Assembly: GCA_001970955.1 (NCBI GenBank)
Contig: MPUH01000441.1
Coordinates: forward strand, 1 to 54,093
Direction: 5' to 3'
Source of the DNA: Stentor coeruleus
Taxonomy: Eukaryota > Ciliophora > Heterotrichea > Heterotrichida > Stentoridae
DNA: 54,093 nt
The position numbers and the translations under genes are program-made. Numbering within the stretch: position 1 is the first letter of the stretch; every line of letters starts with the position of its first letter. The notes below the pieces were generated by a model. That model did not search any database, was not told where the DNA came from, and saw only the letters and a program-made list of their open reading frames with translations. This document shows, in pieces, positions 27,823 to 37,793 of the stretch.

Positions 27823-30492
27823 ATGAATTTAAACTTGTCAAGTGTGCTTAAAGAATGCAGTTTCGAGATGAAGGAAAACACAGCGATTAATAATTGGATT
27901 AGAGTTTTAGATACTTCGGGAATGAGTGTTGTTGATAGGTTGGTTTTGGATAATCATCGAAGACAAATTTTAAAAAACCTGTCGAATATCGAAAACCAGA
28001 ACGAAGAGTCTTTTGAATGTAAAAAAGATAAAAGGAATAAAAGTTTTGTTAAATCAAAACAATTTTCTACATTACAAGGCTTTGAAAAGGCATCTTTTTC
28101 TACGAACAATTCAAACCAGAAAATCCCTTCAAAAACTTTGAATGACTCTTTTTTATCTATGAATGGTAATTCTAAAGAATGTACTGAAAGGTTATACAAA
28201 GATGCTTTACTTCGGAAGCTTCGTTTAGAATATGATCAAGAGTCTAAAATGCAATACGAAATTGATTCAGCAATTGAAAACTCAAACCTCCACCACCCTC
28301 ATCGAAAACTAGACCCTGAAGTCCTCCAGCGACTGACCCAAGAAGATAAAATCATCAAAAGCCTTTATGAAAAAGACCCTATTCAAGAGTCTTCAACCAA
28401 AACCCGGCGTTTTTCACTATCCGAGCAGAAATCTTCTATAGATCGTTTAACTAAATCCCGAAACAAGTCATTTTCTCGTGAAGAACTCCCTTCAACTAAC
28501 ATAAAAAAGCTCATGCCGAACGAACTAGAAAACCTGATTTCCCGCCTTTACAAAGTTAAAAATTTTGAAAAACCAAAAGAAAGGAAAAGACTCGCTAGAA
28601 ACAAAATCCCTAAAAAACCATCTCCAAGTATAGGATTTGATAAAAGAAAAACTGAAGAACTTAAAAGTTCTCAAAGATACACAGAGACAAATGATAAAAA
28701 TCAAGAAATAGGTCCAAGAGAAAGTGTTGTGGAAATAGGATTACTAGGAACTTTATCTAAATCAATTAAAAACCCGGCGAGTCTAGACTCGCCGAAATAT
28801 ATAAAAAACCTTGAATTAAAAGATTCTGAATTAAGAAACCCTTTTGCTAATTATATGCCAGACTTATCAGAAACTCATAATAAAAATATTGTATATAAAG
28901 ACCCTGAAGCTTTAGAGGTACAGTTATTGAATTTTACACAGTCTGATAAGTCAATGGGTGTATCTCAAGTACTTATGGACTTTAAAAAGCCTTTTTTATT
29001 AGCCCAAGAACTTGATCCATTTACAGCATTACCTTCTGAATCTATAGTTATTGATAATAGACTAGATGAAAAATATGAACCTGATCAAGAGTCTTCAAAA
29101 ATCATAGAACAAGATTTTTTACCTAGAGAGTCTAAAGACAATTTCAAGATTTTTCTAAATGATGAGAGTTTTTTAACTGAAAATAGGGATTTTTATGACC
29201 AGTCTAGATCATGTTTAGAGTCTTCAATAACCGAACAAGGGTCAGATTGTCTATCTTTAAGGCCTAGTAATTGTATGGATGACTATAAAAACCATGAATT
29301 TTCTCTTGATACGAAAACCTTTAAAAAAAATGATGAATCTTATATAGAAAAAATATCAAAAGACTATGACGAAACTAATAAAAACTGTTCAGAAAAAACT
29401 AAAAACTTAGGATTCTATAGAGAAAGTCCCAAGAGTTTTAATATAAAACCTGATTCTAAAAACCTTACATCAACAGATACTCAAACTCTAGATGAGAGTT
29501 TTATAAAAACAAACTTTTCATCCAAAGTTTCTAAGTTTTTCAATGAAAATCCTCTTAAAAGCTCAATTGAAGAACCTAATAACTATTTATCATTTCCTTC
29601 TGAGTCTATAACCCTAACATCAAACCATTCTATTTCTGATTTTTCTTCAAAAGTCAGTAAAAATTTCAATGCGAAACTAAACCTTTGTATTGATTCCCCA
29701 AAAAGTTCAGCTGAAAACCAAGATTCTTTCATTGCCCTACCTTCAGAATCTATAATCCTCCAATCTGATATATCAAACATGAACTTTTCTTCTAATTTTT
29801 CATGTAAACTAAAACTTTCACTTGAATCACATAAAAGTTCAACTGGAAAAATCGACCCATTCAGCTTATTACCTTCAGAATCTATAATCCTTAATGATAA
29901 CCTTTCTAATACTGATTTAACCTCACGTTCACCTAAGGATTTTGATGAAAAACTTAGGTTTTATATTGAAACACCTAAAAATCAAGGTAAAAATTCAGAT
30001 AATCTTGAAAATCTTGAGAATCCTTCTGATTTTTTCTTTACCCCAGATGATACCAGGTCGTTACAAATGAAATCTTCTTGTTTTTTACAGGTACCATATG
30101 AGAAATCTATGTCGGTATTGCTTTCATCGCCAATATCAAATCAGAATTCACAGGTGTTAAGGAATATAAAAGATTCTTTAGAAGATATATATGGGAAAAA
30201 TCAAGATTTAGTTTCAGGTTCGATGATTATAGATGAAAATTCGCAGGCTAAAGGGGAAATTACGTATAAACATTTACCGATACCAAAAAATATATATTTA
30301 GAACCAGAGATTATGAGTTCTAGATGTGAGTCGACGATTTATTCGCAAGAAGCTTTGTATTTGATGCAGAATCCTTTAAGTTCGATGAGTAGTACGGCTA
30401 GGTCGCCTAGTAAAGTTCAGAGTATTGCTTTGGATTCTTATAGGTTTGTCGTTGGGATTACTGAGGATGATGAATTTATATATGCTGATTAG
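27823..30492 (+). CDS. Unknown 889-residue protein with LPSESI repeats
   Basis: No family recognised. It is hydrophilic and rich in Ser, Lys, Asn, Glu and Asp, with no membrane segment and no signal peptide. The N-terminal 250 residues are basic and carry short helical stretches (KLMPNELENLISRLYKVKNF near 235). The central and C-terminal part contains four copies of a motif F-x-x-(L/F)PSESI-x-L, with Pro codons at 29032, 29596, 29740 and 29872. The last three sit 44-48 residues apart inside a degenerate unit of about 46 residues with FSSKVSK-x-FN and a SPKSS-like block. Such spaced short motifs in disordered protein usually bind a partner repeatedly; the partner is unknown. ATG start, TAG stop, no intron. 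It lies 95 bases after the SKP1-like gene on the same strand. Confidence 0.75.
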   Translation: MNLNLSSVLKECSFEMKENTAINNWIRVLDTSGMSVVDRLVLDNHRRQILKNLSNIENQNEESFECKKDKRNKSFVKSKQFSTLQGFEKASFSTNNSNQKIPSKTLNDSFLSMNGNSKECTERLYKDALLRKLRLEYDQESKMQYEIDSAIENSNLHHPHRKLDPEVLQRLTQEDKIIKSLYEKDPIQESSTKTRRFSLSEQKSSIDRLTKSRNKSFSREELPSTNIKKLMPNELENLISRLYKVKNFEKPKERKRLARNKIPKKPSPSIGFDKRKTEELKSSQRYTETNDKNQEIGPRESVVEIGLLGTLSKSIKNPASLDSPKYIKNLELKDSELRNPFANYMPDLSETHNKNIVYKDPEALEVQLLNFTQSDKSMGVSQVLMDFKKPFLLAQELDPFTALPSESIVIDNRLDEKYEPDQESSKIIEQDFLPRESKDNFKIFLNDESFLTENRDFYDQSRSCLESSITEQGSDCLSLRPSNCMDDYKNHEFSLDTKTFKKNDESYIEKISKDYDETNKNCSEKTKNLGFYRESPKSFNIKPDSKNLTSTDTQTLDESFIKTNFSSKVSKFFNENPLKSSIEEPNNYLSFPSESITLTSNHSISDFSSKVSKNFNAKLNLCIDSPKSSAENQDSFIALPSESIILQSDISNMNFSSNFSCKLKLSLESHKSSTGKIDPFSLLPSESIILNDNLSNTDLTSRSPKDFDEKLRFYIETPKNQGKNSDNLENLENPSDFFFTPDDTRSLQMKSSCFLQVPYEKSMSVLLSSPISNQNSQVLRNIKDSLEDIYGKNQDLVSGSMIIDENSQAKGEITYKHLPIPKNIYLEPEIMSSRCESTIYSQEALYLMQNPLSSMSSTARSPSKVQSIALDSYRFVVGITEDDEFIYAD

Positions 30493-31423
30493 CTATAAAA
30501 TAATTAGATTGAATTGTTATAATTGAAAATTTGGATATTTATGATTATAGGAAAAGGTTTAGGGTGCTAAGGTAAAATACAGGATTTGGCTGTAAAATTA
30601 GATTTTTAAAAGATTGAAGGATTTTATTGGTATAGAAAATATTTTTTTTATAGATGTAGTTTATTGGCATTGTATGGTTTTTTTTGTGTAATCTAGGTGT
30701 TTATATCAATTAAAACATTTTCTCAATCTGATTTCAATAACTCAAACTCTTAAAATACCCAAAATCCATATAAAATTTTCAAAACTTGTATGACACAAGC
30801 AAATTATTTACAAGGCCGCCAATACAAAGTTGCCACACAATTTTTTCCCTTCGAATCAGATATACAAATATGCTTTTAAGCCATTTGAAAATTAGTTATA
30901 ACAAGAAAATATAACTACACTTAACTTCTATAAAATTCCTATTAAAAACAAAACAATAAATACAAAACTGGGCTATTTATAAGAAGAGGTTTTAGGGTTT
31001 TTGAATAAAAAGAAAAGGAGTTGACAATTCATATAAAGTTCCAAAGAAACATATCATTTTCTCAATAATACACTAACCATACAATTTTTTTATGTGTTAC
31101 TATCTTTTATTTACATATTAAAATGTTAAATACAATTTTCTCTTATTCATTTCATATAAATCACACAAACCAAAATAGCACTCAACTAAATCTTCAATTT
31201 CTTCCTATAATTAATACATCATAAACTATAAAAATCATCTACCAAAAACCCTATTTCCGCTTTCCCTTTTGCATATTCAAATAATCTTCTAAAAATTCCT
31301 CCCATTTACCCATTTGCATACATATAAAATATCCCCTCTAATCCTTTAAAATCCTAATTCCTATATAAAATACAACCGAATACATAAAATCTATATTTGT
31401 GGACTATATCTAATAATAATATC
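30493..31423. other. Intergenic, no gene seen
   Basis: G-rich, C-poor to about 30690 (3' flank of the preceding gene), mixed composition with slightly higher GC at 30795-30900, then C-rich and nearly G-free from about 31130 to the next start. No frame or RNA recognised. Confidence 0.55.
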
Positions 31424-32263
31424 ATGGGCTGTGGTGAAAGTAAACAAGAAATTACACTTGAAGAAATCGCTCTGATCCAAGCAGAGAAAACTTTATTATA
31501 TAGCAACTACACCCCTCAAGCTTTAGACTTTGTATACCGAAAATACTCAACAAATGGTTTTATCAATGAAAACCAATGGGCTGATATTCATAAAAATCTC
31601 AATTTAGCTCTAAGCACAAAATACCCAGACCCAAAACTTATCGCATTTTACTCATCATTTAAAATTAAAGCTAAATACCCTCTAAAAGAAGTCCTTTTGC
31701 TAGCAATAATCCTATCTCAAGACCAAAAAAACCGCAAACTTGAGCTAATTTTTGAGATTTTTGATGAGGAAAATGAAAAAAGACTTTCTCAAGCTAAAGT
31801 TAAGGAATTATGCCTTTTGCTTATAGACTTTGCATTAGAAAAAATGAGCCTTTTGGTTGATTACAATAAAATTACAAGAGATTCTATAGTTGTTTATATA
31901 CAAAAACTTCGAATGTTGAAGAGTTTTGCTATTAATGAACTTGTTGGGATGATTTTAGGTGATGCAGAGTATATAACTCTTAATGAGTTTGTAGAAAATT
32001 TAAGAAAACCCTCAGCAAGCTCGATTATGACCCTTCATGGGATAAGAAGTTACTTGAAAAAACAAGAAATATTATCGGATAGATTTAAGAATACAAGTAC
32101 TTCAAGAAGGCAGTTGGTAAGACAACAGTCACTTATTGAAGAAGACAATGAAGAATCGTCTAGTATTATTGTTGAAAGGTTTCATGATAAACTTAGTGCC
32201 AAAAAAGGCAAATCTTCAGATATTATCCGCCTTGATAGCAAGTTGTATTTAGAAACTGCATAA
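31424..32263 (+). CDS. Lipid-anchored EF-hand-like protein (MGCGES)
   Basis: A 279-residue protein. I place the start at the ATG at 31424, giving MGCGESKQEITLEE: Gly2 for myristoylation, Cys3 for palmitoylation and Ser6, so it is expected at a membrane. An upstream TTG would add nine residues and destroy the motif. The body is all-helical. LIFEIFDEENEKRLSQAKVKEL (about 107-128) looks like a degenerate EF-hand helix-loop-helix, and LGDAEYITLNEFVENL (about 187-202) like a second; both lack several Ca ligands. The arrangement recalls calcineurin-B/recoverin-like sensors with lost calcium binding, but identity is low. The C-terminal 80 residues are basic and Ser-rich (TSTSRRQLVRQQSLIEEDNEESSS). 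Function unknown; a calcium-related membrane role is inference. Confidence 0.7.
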   Translation: MGCGESKQEITLEEIALIQAEKTLLYSNYTPQALDFVYRKYSTNGFINENQWADIHKNLNLALSTKYPDPKLIAFYSSFKIKAKYPLKEVLLLAIILSQDQKNRKLELIFEIFDEENEKRLSQAKVKELCLLLIDFALEKMSLLVDYNKITRDSIVVYIQKLRMLKSFAINELVGMILGDAEYITLNEFVENLRKPSASSIMTLHGIRSYLKKQEILSDRFKNTSTSRRQLVRQQSLIEEDNEESSSIIVERFHDKLSAKKGKSSDIIRLDSKLYLETA

Positions 32264-32279
32264 GGTGAATGTGGGTTAA

Positions 32280-32354
32280 AAAGATTAGATAATTATATTT
32301 ATATAAGAAAGATTAGATAATCATATAAAGGTGAGAAAGATTAGATAATTATAT
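32280..32354 (+). repeat. 28-bp tandem repeat, three copies
   Basis: aaagattagataattatat-type units recur with the gattaga word at 32283, 32311 and 32339, an exact 28-bp period. They are directly after the stop of the lipid-anchored EF-hand-like gene. Confidence 0.85.
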
Positions 32355-32493
32355 GAAGATGATAATGATAATATTATAGAATAGGTTTTATAATATAATA
32401 AAATATTGGGTGTAGTATAGGATTTGAATTAAGTTTAGGAGTATTTTTATCAAATTTTAATCACTTTAATTGACAGTAATTGAATTATAATAT

Positions 32494-32579
32494 GGTAATA
32501 ATTATAAAAAATAGTAAGAATAATTTCAAATAATGTGGTAATAATTATAAAAAATAGTAAGAATAATTTCAAATAATGT
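32494..32579 (+). repeat. 43-bp perfect tandem duplication
   Basis: Bases 32494-32536 and 32537-32579 are identical (ggtaataattataaaaaatag and following). No N separates them. The rest of the 32264-32785 spacer is AT-rich, C-poor in its first half, with no gene seen. Confidence 0.9.
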
Positions 32580-32785
32580 TAGGTTTATAAATTGTGATTT
32601 AGAGCGATATTTTTATAAACTAAAACAGCTTAAGCTATTAAAGATAATTTTTTCTAAGCCCAGACTTTATAATAAACAACTCAAAACTAAAACTCTACTT
32701 GAAATCCTAATCTATAATTGTACACAAAACAATATATTTTCATATCTAAAAACATTATTTTTTTCAATTCTTTCATCATTATATA

Positions 32786-33274
32786 ATGAGTTTATTTGTC
32801 GGGAACATCTCCAGGTCAACCACAGCCAAAGATATCCACGCTTTTTTCGACCGATACGGGAAGTGTCGAGTAGACGTCAAAGGTAATTTCGCCTTTGTGG
32901 ACTATGACATTTTTGAATCAGCTAAACAAGCAAAAGCAGCCCTTCACGGTAAAGAGATTTTTGGAAATGTAGTCAATATAGAATGGAGTAAAAAGAAACC
33001 AGAAAAGCCTAATATTAAAACTCCAACCCAACAGCCTATAAGTAAAATTAGAGGAGAAATAGAGTGCTATATATGTAGAGAACTTGGACATATTGCTAAA
33101 GAGTGCAAAAATAAAGAGAAAAACGAGAGTGGACAGAAACTTGAGATTAGAAATGATATGATTTTAGATAATTTGAGGAAAGAGAAAAACCGTTTTAGAG
33201 CTAGGGTTAAAAGCCCTGAACGTTATAGTAAGGTTGCTATGATGAGTTTTAATACATTCCGTATTAATAGTTAG
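32786..33274 (+). CDS. RRM plus CCHC zinc-knuckle RNA-binding protein
   Basis: A 162-residue RNA-binding protein. An RRM occupies residues 2-68 with RNP2 LFVGNI (3-8) and RNP1 GNFAFVDY (33-40). A CCHC zinc knuckle, CYICRELGHIAKEC (C94, C97, H102, C107; CX2CX4HX4C), follows. RRM followed by one CCHC knuckle is the layout of SRSF7 and plant RSZ splicing factors. The RS-rich tail of that family is missing: the last 55 residues are basic (KEKNRFRARVKSPERYSK) with few RS pairs. A splicing or mRNA-binding role is therefore likely, but classical SR-protein status is doubtful. ATG start in a G-poor leader; TAG stop; no intron. Confidence 0.88.
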   Translation: MSLFVGNISRSTTAKDIHAFFDRYGKCRVDVKGNFAFVDYDIFESAKQAKAALHGKEIFGNVVNIEWSKKKPEKPNIKTPTQQPISKIRGEIECYICRELGHIAKECKNKEKNESGQKLEIRNDMILDNLRKEKNRFRARVKSPERYSKVAMMSFNTFRINS

Positions 33275-33661
33275 ATAAGTATGAGAATATGATATGAGAT
33301 AAGAGGTTTATAGATAAGAGTTTTTAGATTTTGATATGGCTTTTTAGATAGAAATTGTGTTGAGGATAATTTTTTTGTAATAAGTTTAGGTTTGGATAGT
33401 TGGAATTTTGTGGGTGTTAAGATTTGAGATTTTATTGTAAAAAAACACTTTTTATCATTGAAATCATATTTTAAAGATAGAGATTTATGATTTTTACTGT
33501 TAAAGAACTTTCTTTTTTTGACATAAGTTTTACATTTTACTATGAAAAATATTGTGCTGAGAACCAAAACCCTTTTTATTGAACTTTCACCTTTAAAAGC
33601 TTGTATTTCCAACAATAAATACCTTATTCTAAACCTAAAACCCCAAACTCTCTTCTAACAA
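33275..33661. other. Intergenic, no gene seen
   Basis: G-rich, C-poor to about 33580 then C-rich, the usual switch between the 3' flank of one plus-strand gene and the 5' flank of the next. The long minus-strand frame at 33271-33615 is a product of this composition and is not taken as a gene. Confidence 0.6.
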
Positions 33662-33724
33662 ATGTCAGGACCCTCAAAAATCGCTTCCCACCAAAGTATT
33701 TTCGAAATCTTCACGAAATCCTGA
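33662..33724 (+). promoter_or_regulatory. Upstream ORF of 20 codons before kinesin-13
   Basis: ATG at 33662 opens a 20-residue frame, MSGPSKIASHQSIFEIFTKS, ending TGA at 33722, nine bases before the kinesin ATG. It would only be an upstream ORF if the mRNA starts before 33662, which I cannot show; its balanced base use stands out from the leader. Confidence 0.35.
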
Positions 33725-33733
33725 TAATAATAA

Positions 33734-35329
33734 ATGGAAAGACCAAAAATTCAAGTTGTTGTACGCAAGAGGCCACTTTCCACGCGGGAAATCTGCAAAA
33801 GCCAAACCGACATTGTAACCGTAGAATCTATCACCTCACTAACTGTCAAAGAAGAAAAGTAATTCAAAATCAGACTAAAAGTTGATCTAACCAAATATAT
33901 TGAAGGACACAATTTTATTTTCGATCACGTATTTGATCAAGAAGTTACAAACGAAGAGGTAAATTTTTATTAGATATATCGAGTTTGTGTAGAACCTCTA
34001 ATATCAGCAGCTTTCGATAGGACAAAAATCACATGTTTCGCATATGGACAAACTGGATCAGGTAAAACCTACACAATGATGGGAGAAAAAAACGTCCCTG
34101 GTCTCTACATAATGGCAGCAGAAGATGTATTTAAAACCCTCAACAAAAAAAATATGGGTTTAAAAGCTTATGTTTCTTTTTATGAAATATATTGTAACAA
34201 ACTTCATGATTTATTAAATGAACGACAACAATTATTTGCCCGTGAAGATGCAAAGCAAAACGTAAATATTATTGGTCTAAAAGAATGGGGTGTAAGTTCA
34301 GTTGAAGACTTAATGAAAGTTATCGATTTTGGGCTTTCAGTTAGAATGGTTGGGGTTACTGGTGCTAATGATGAGTCATCAAGATCTCATGCAGTATTAC
34401 AAATTTCATTAAAAAATGGGAATAAATTACATGGTAAAGTATCTTTTATAGACTTAGCTGGTTCTGAAAGAGGAGCAGATACAATAGATAATTGTAAACA
34501 GACAAGAATTGATGGTGCTGAGATTAATAAATCTTTATTAGCATTAAAAGAATGTATAAGAGCTTTGGATCAAGATAAAAGACATACACCATTTAGAGGA
34601 AGTATATTGACACAAGTCCTTAAAGATAGTTTTGTTGGAAGATGTAGGACGGTAATGATTGCTAATGTTTCACCTTCAAGTTTAAACTGTGAACATACAT
34701 TGAACTCTTTAAGATATGCAGATAGAGTTAAAGAGCTTAGGAAAGTTAATAAACCTATAAAAAAAGAAGATTCACTTGCTGATGCGCTTATGCTCCCAAG
34801 ACAACCTTGTATATTTTATATAGCAAATACTGTTAGACAAACAAAACCACAAGGACAAATCCCATCTCAAGAAATCATTAAAAGCACATTAAAACCATCA
34901 AGTTTATCTAAAGAGTCTTCACATTCTGCACCGTCAATATTTAAAAACCCTGATGTCATTGCGAAATATCTCAGTCCAAATTGGCAGGCAAAAAACGAAA
35001 AAGATCTTCAAGAAATGTCTGAAGGGCATGAAAGACTTATAAATCTTATTCTTAGTGAAGAAGAGGATCTTATAAATTCTCATAGAAATCATATTGATAC
35101 TATTGTTGGTGTTGTAAAAGATGAAATGATGATACTTCATGAAGTTGATCAACCTGGTAGTGATGTTGATGAGTATATATCAGCTTTGAAAATTATGCTA
35201 GAAAGTAAGATTAAGAGTATTAAAGAGATACAAAATAAACTTGATACCTTTACTTCACATTTGAAGACTGAGGAAGAAATCAGTAAGAAATTTTATAAAT
35301 TGCAAACTGAAGTTCTGGATCGCAATTAA
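33734..35329 (+). CDS. Kinesin-13 motor (KIF2/MCAK-like), two 15-nt introns
   Basis: Exons 33734-33858, 33874-33958 and 33974-35329 give 521 residues. Kinesin-13 motors depolymerise microtubule ends and set ciliary and spindle length. The motor domain begins almost at residue 1 (QVVVRKRPLSTREI), with the class-specific KVD finger in KLKVDLTKYIEGHNF (about 43-57), P-loop GQTGSGKT (95-102), switch I DESSRSHA and switch II DLAGSERG. Animal kinesin-13s carry about 200 residues and a charged neck before the motor; here that region is absent. After the motor (about residue 340) come a Pro/Ser-rich linker and a helical C-terminus (SALKIMLESKIKSIKEIQNKL) that may dimerise. The start ATG is preceded by stops in frame. 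Both introns contain in-frame stops, and the conserved motor only appears after splicing. Confidence 0.95.
33859..33873 (+). other. 15-nt intron 1 in the kinesin-13 gene
   Basis: The intron gtaattcaaaatcag lies after codon 41 plus two bases (phase 2). Removal joins AA and A to give Lys in EEKLKVDL. TAA falls in frame if retained. Confidence 0.93.
33959..33973 (+). other. 15-nt intron 2 in the kinesin-13 gene
   Basis: The intron gtaaatttttattag is at phase 0 between Glu and Ile of TNEEIYRVC. It ends in an in-frame TAG. Its only internal A is at position 11 rather than 10. Confidence 0.93.
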
Positions 35330-36393
35330 AGGATTTTTTTTTTATTTTTAATTAGATTAGATATTAGAAATATATTATAGAAAGTAGGGGCTTTTTTGAA
35401 GATAGTTTTAGATGTTGGGAATTGGGTGTTGATTTAGATAAAGATGAAGATTTAGGAGGATATGATTTTTTTTTTTTGATATGAGGAAGGATTTTAGAAA
35501 GGTTTTTGAGGGAATAAAATTTTGCTAGTTGGATGTGTGTATAATAAAAGTAATGTGGGGTTATTGAAGAATAAATTTTATAAAAAAAAATTGGAGAAAG
35601 TTTTAATAAAAAATCATGAGTATTTTATGTTGGATTATTTACTAAGATTTCAAAATAAAATACAGCAAAAGCTCTTATAAGTATGTATGAGTGACATAAT
35701 TTAAGAGATATAAATTGATATAAATAATCAGAAATCAGTAAATATCAAGATACAATTGCAGGTTGATTATTAGGATGCATTTTTTCATTGCTTTTTATTA
35801 GTTAGTGGAATATCGTCTAAAGGAATAAATCTGAAAGAACTAAATCAATTTTTCTATTCTTTAGATTTTTACTAATAATCAATGGGTAAAAAACTAGTAA
35901 AAATTCCTTGCACTTGCTTGAAAATCCAAGTTCTAAACTTAAATAAAAATCTCATGAAATCGCTGAAAAATGCCTAAATGTTTTCATAGAAAATTGTTTG
36001 ATTTCTACTGTATTTTTAATGCAATTATACAATTTTTTTATCAGTAATTGTTATAGCCGAGACACAATAAAAAACCTATTGGGATACCAAGCATATTTAG
36101 AACCTAGACGACTGAAACTCTGAATTCCCAAGTATCCAACTAAAAAGCAAAACTAAACACTATCCCTAATAAAAATACCTCCCAAAAAAAAATCCACAAC
36201 ACCTCAACACTAACAAATATCCATCATTTCCCTTCAACCCCTCCATAGCACCTCCACAAAGCATAATTAAAAAAAATCCTCTCATCCAAAAAAAAAAGCC
36301 TATTCAAAACCATCCCTTCATCACATCTCTCATTCAAAACTCCCTTCTCAATCCTCCATACATCCAAAATTCCATAAAAATCTAATACTTACT
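35330..36393. other. Convergent intergenic region, no gene seen
   Basis: This lies between the ends of kinesin-13 (plus) and L28e (minus). 35330-35600 is G-rich, C-poor; 35640-36130 is mixed; 36140-36390 is C-rich, G-free (36181-36240: 23 C, 0 G). A slightly GC-richer patch is at 36050-36135. No frame or structural RNA recognised. Confidence 0.6.
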
Positions 36394-36801
36394 CTAATGT
36401 TTCCTACTAATAACTTTTTTTGGTACTTCAGTGCTATGAAGTTTCTTCATTCTCTCTAGGGCAACTTTAGCAAGTGTAGTATTCCTAGACTCAACAATAG
36501 CTTTCAAAGCATTTCTAGCAGGTCCAGCAAAGCCTCCTCTTTTAATGACAACTGTGTCTTCATGATGATTTTTCTTGGGTTGATTCTTCCTCAATTTCTT
36601 AAGCCTAAGGACTACTGGATCACTTTTTTTTCTTGAACTTACTCCAACACCTGAATTCGAAGCAATGCCAGCAAATTTCTGCTTATGAGCATTCAACAAG
36701 TTGTATGGATCAGTTGAGAAATCGTTACCGTTTTTCCTGATAAGAAACGAGTTATTGTTTTTAAGAAGTCCCCAAAGCACGTCTGATGATACTTCTGCCA
36801 T
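36394..36801 (-). CDS. RPL28: 60S ribosomal protein L28e
   Basis: A 135-residue protein of the eukaryote-specific L28e (eL28) family of the large ribosomal subunit, about the human length. The N-terminal domain aligns well: DVLWGLLKNNNSFLIRKN then FSTDPYNLLNAHKQKFAG (human: LQWMVVRNCSSFLIKRN, STEPNNLKARNSFRYNG), followed by SGVGV and a run of basic residues (LRLKKLRKNQPKKNHHED). The C-terminal ARNALKAIVESRNTTLAKVALERMKKLH matches the RNARATLSSIRHMI helix and the following RRAS helix. The last part, VPKKVISRKH, is the usual basic end. ATG start close to an A-rich context, TAG stop, no intron. The 5' flank is G-rich on the plus strand for about 400 bases. Confidence 0.92.
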   Translation of the reverse strand: MAEVSSDVLWGLLKNNNSFLIRKNGNDFSTDPYNLLNAHKQKFAGIASNSGVGVSSRKKSDPVVLRLKKLRKNQPKKNHHEDTVVIKRGGFAGPARNALKAIVESRNTTLAKVALERMKKLHSTEVPKKVISRKH

Positions 36802-37793
36802 TTTTTATAGTCCACTCTTACACCACTAAGCGAAAGGAAGGCTTTGGAAATTGTTTGGAAGGTTTTGAATTGATTTTGGGGATAGGTTAGAAAGATAGGA
36901 AGATAGGGTTGCATAGAGAGGCTTTGAGTTGGTTTTTTAATTGGATTTTTGAAGGAGATGAGGATAAGATAGAGGGGGTTTTTTAATGTGCAGGGTTAGT
37001 TGGGTAGATTAAATGTGGAGATTGGGTTTTTGTTAAGATTGCTTTTAGGGTAAAGCTGGATTGGAAGAAATTTTGTGGGATTTAAGGATGAGTGAAGAAT
37101 ATTTAAAGGGTTATTTGGAGAGTTAGGGTTGAAGCGAGAATGATGTTGTGATTGAGGATTGGATAGGATTTTTTATGTGATTTTGGATAAGAGATTAGGT
37201 TTATGATTTTTTTTAGATATAGGATTTTATGATGATTAGAAAATGTTGGCTAGTGAAGTTGTTGTGATTTACATATTTAAGTTATATGTGTTTAGCGCAA
37301 ATTTTAAATTTAAATTTCACTGAAAATGAGGTTGTTTTTAGAGGATCCCATAATTTTATAGCCTAAAGATTTTGCAAACATGGTAAAATCCTAACTCCCA
37401 AACTATTTCTTCACAAATTTAAACCCCTATTCTCACACTTCCTCCTAAACTTAAAAATCCTTAAAAAGCTTCCCAACCTTTTAACTTCTAAAAAACCTCA
37501 AAATTCTCATAATAAAAATATTTCATAAAATCATGTTTAATCTTCCCACAAAGCATAATATCAAAACAACAAAATGAAAAACAATATATAATGCTACCCT
37601 ATAAAAAAAGATTACTTTATCAAAAAACCTAAAATCTTAAATCTATATTATATCCATCAATAAAAAAACATAAAAAACCCCCAGCATCTTCTCTACCTCA
37701 ACAAAACCCTCTCAATCCTCACAAAAAATCCTATAAAACCCATTTACTATTTCCTTCATATCTAACATAATATTTTTTCCTCTTCAAATTCTA
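36802..37793. other. Intergenic, no gene seen
   Basis: 36802-37250 is G-rich, C-poor (upstream of L28e); 37380-37790 is C-rich, G-poor (downstream of the next minus gene). An ATGATGA word at 37229-37235 and a CTGA at about 37319 resemble C/D box spacing, but no terminal stem is present, so I do not call a snoRNA. Confidence 0.55.

Noticed and set aside
33271..33615. Minus-strand frame of 114 residues
   Set aside because: Lies in the skewed 3' flank of the RRM gene; Lys/Ser/Phe-rich low complexity without any recognisable fold.
37229..37323. C/D box snoRNA
   Set aside because: ATGATGA and CTGA words are present at plausible spacing, but no terminal stem or guide-like boxes; such words are common in this AT-rich DNA.
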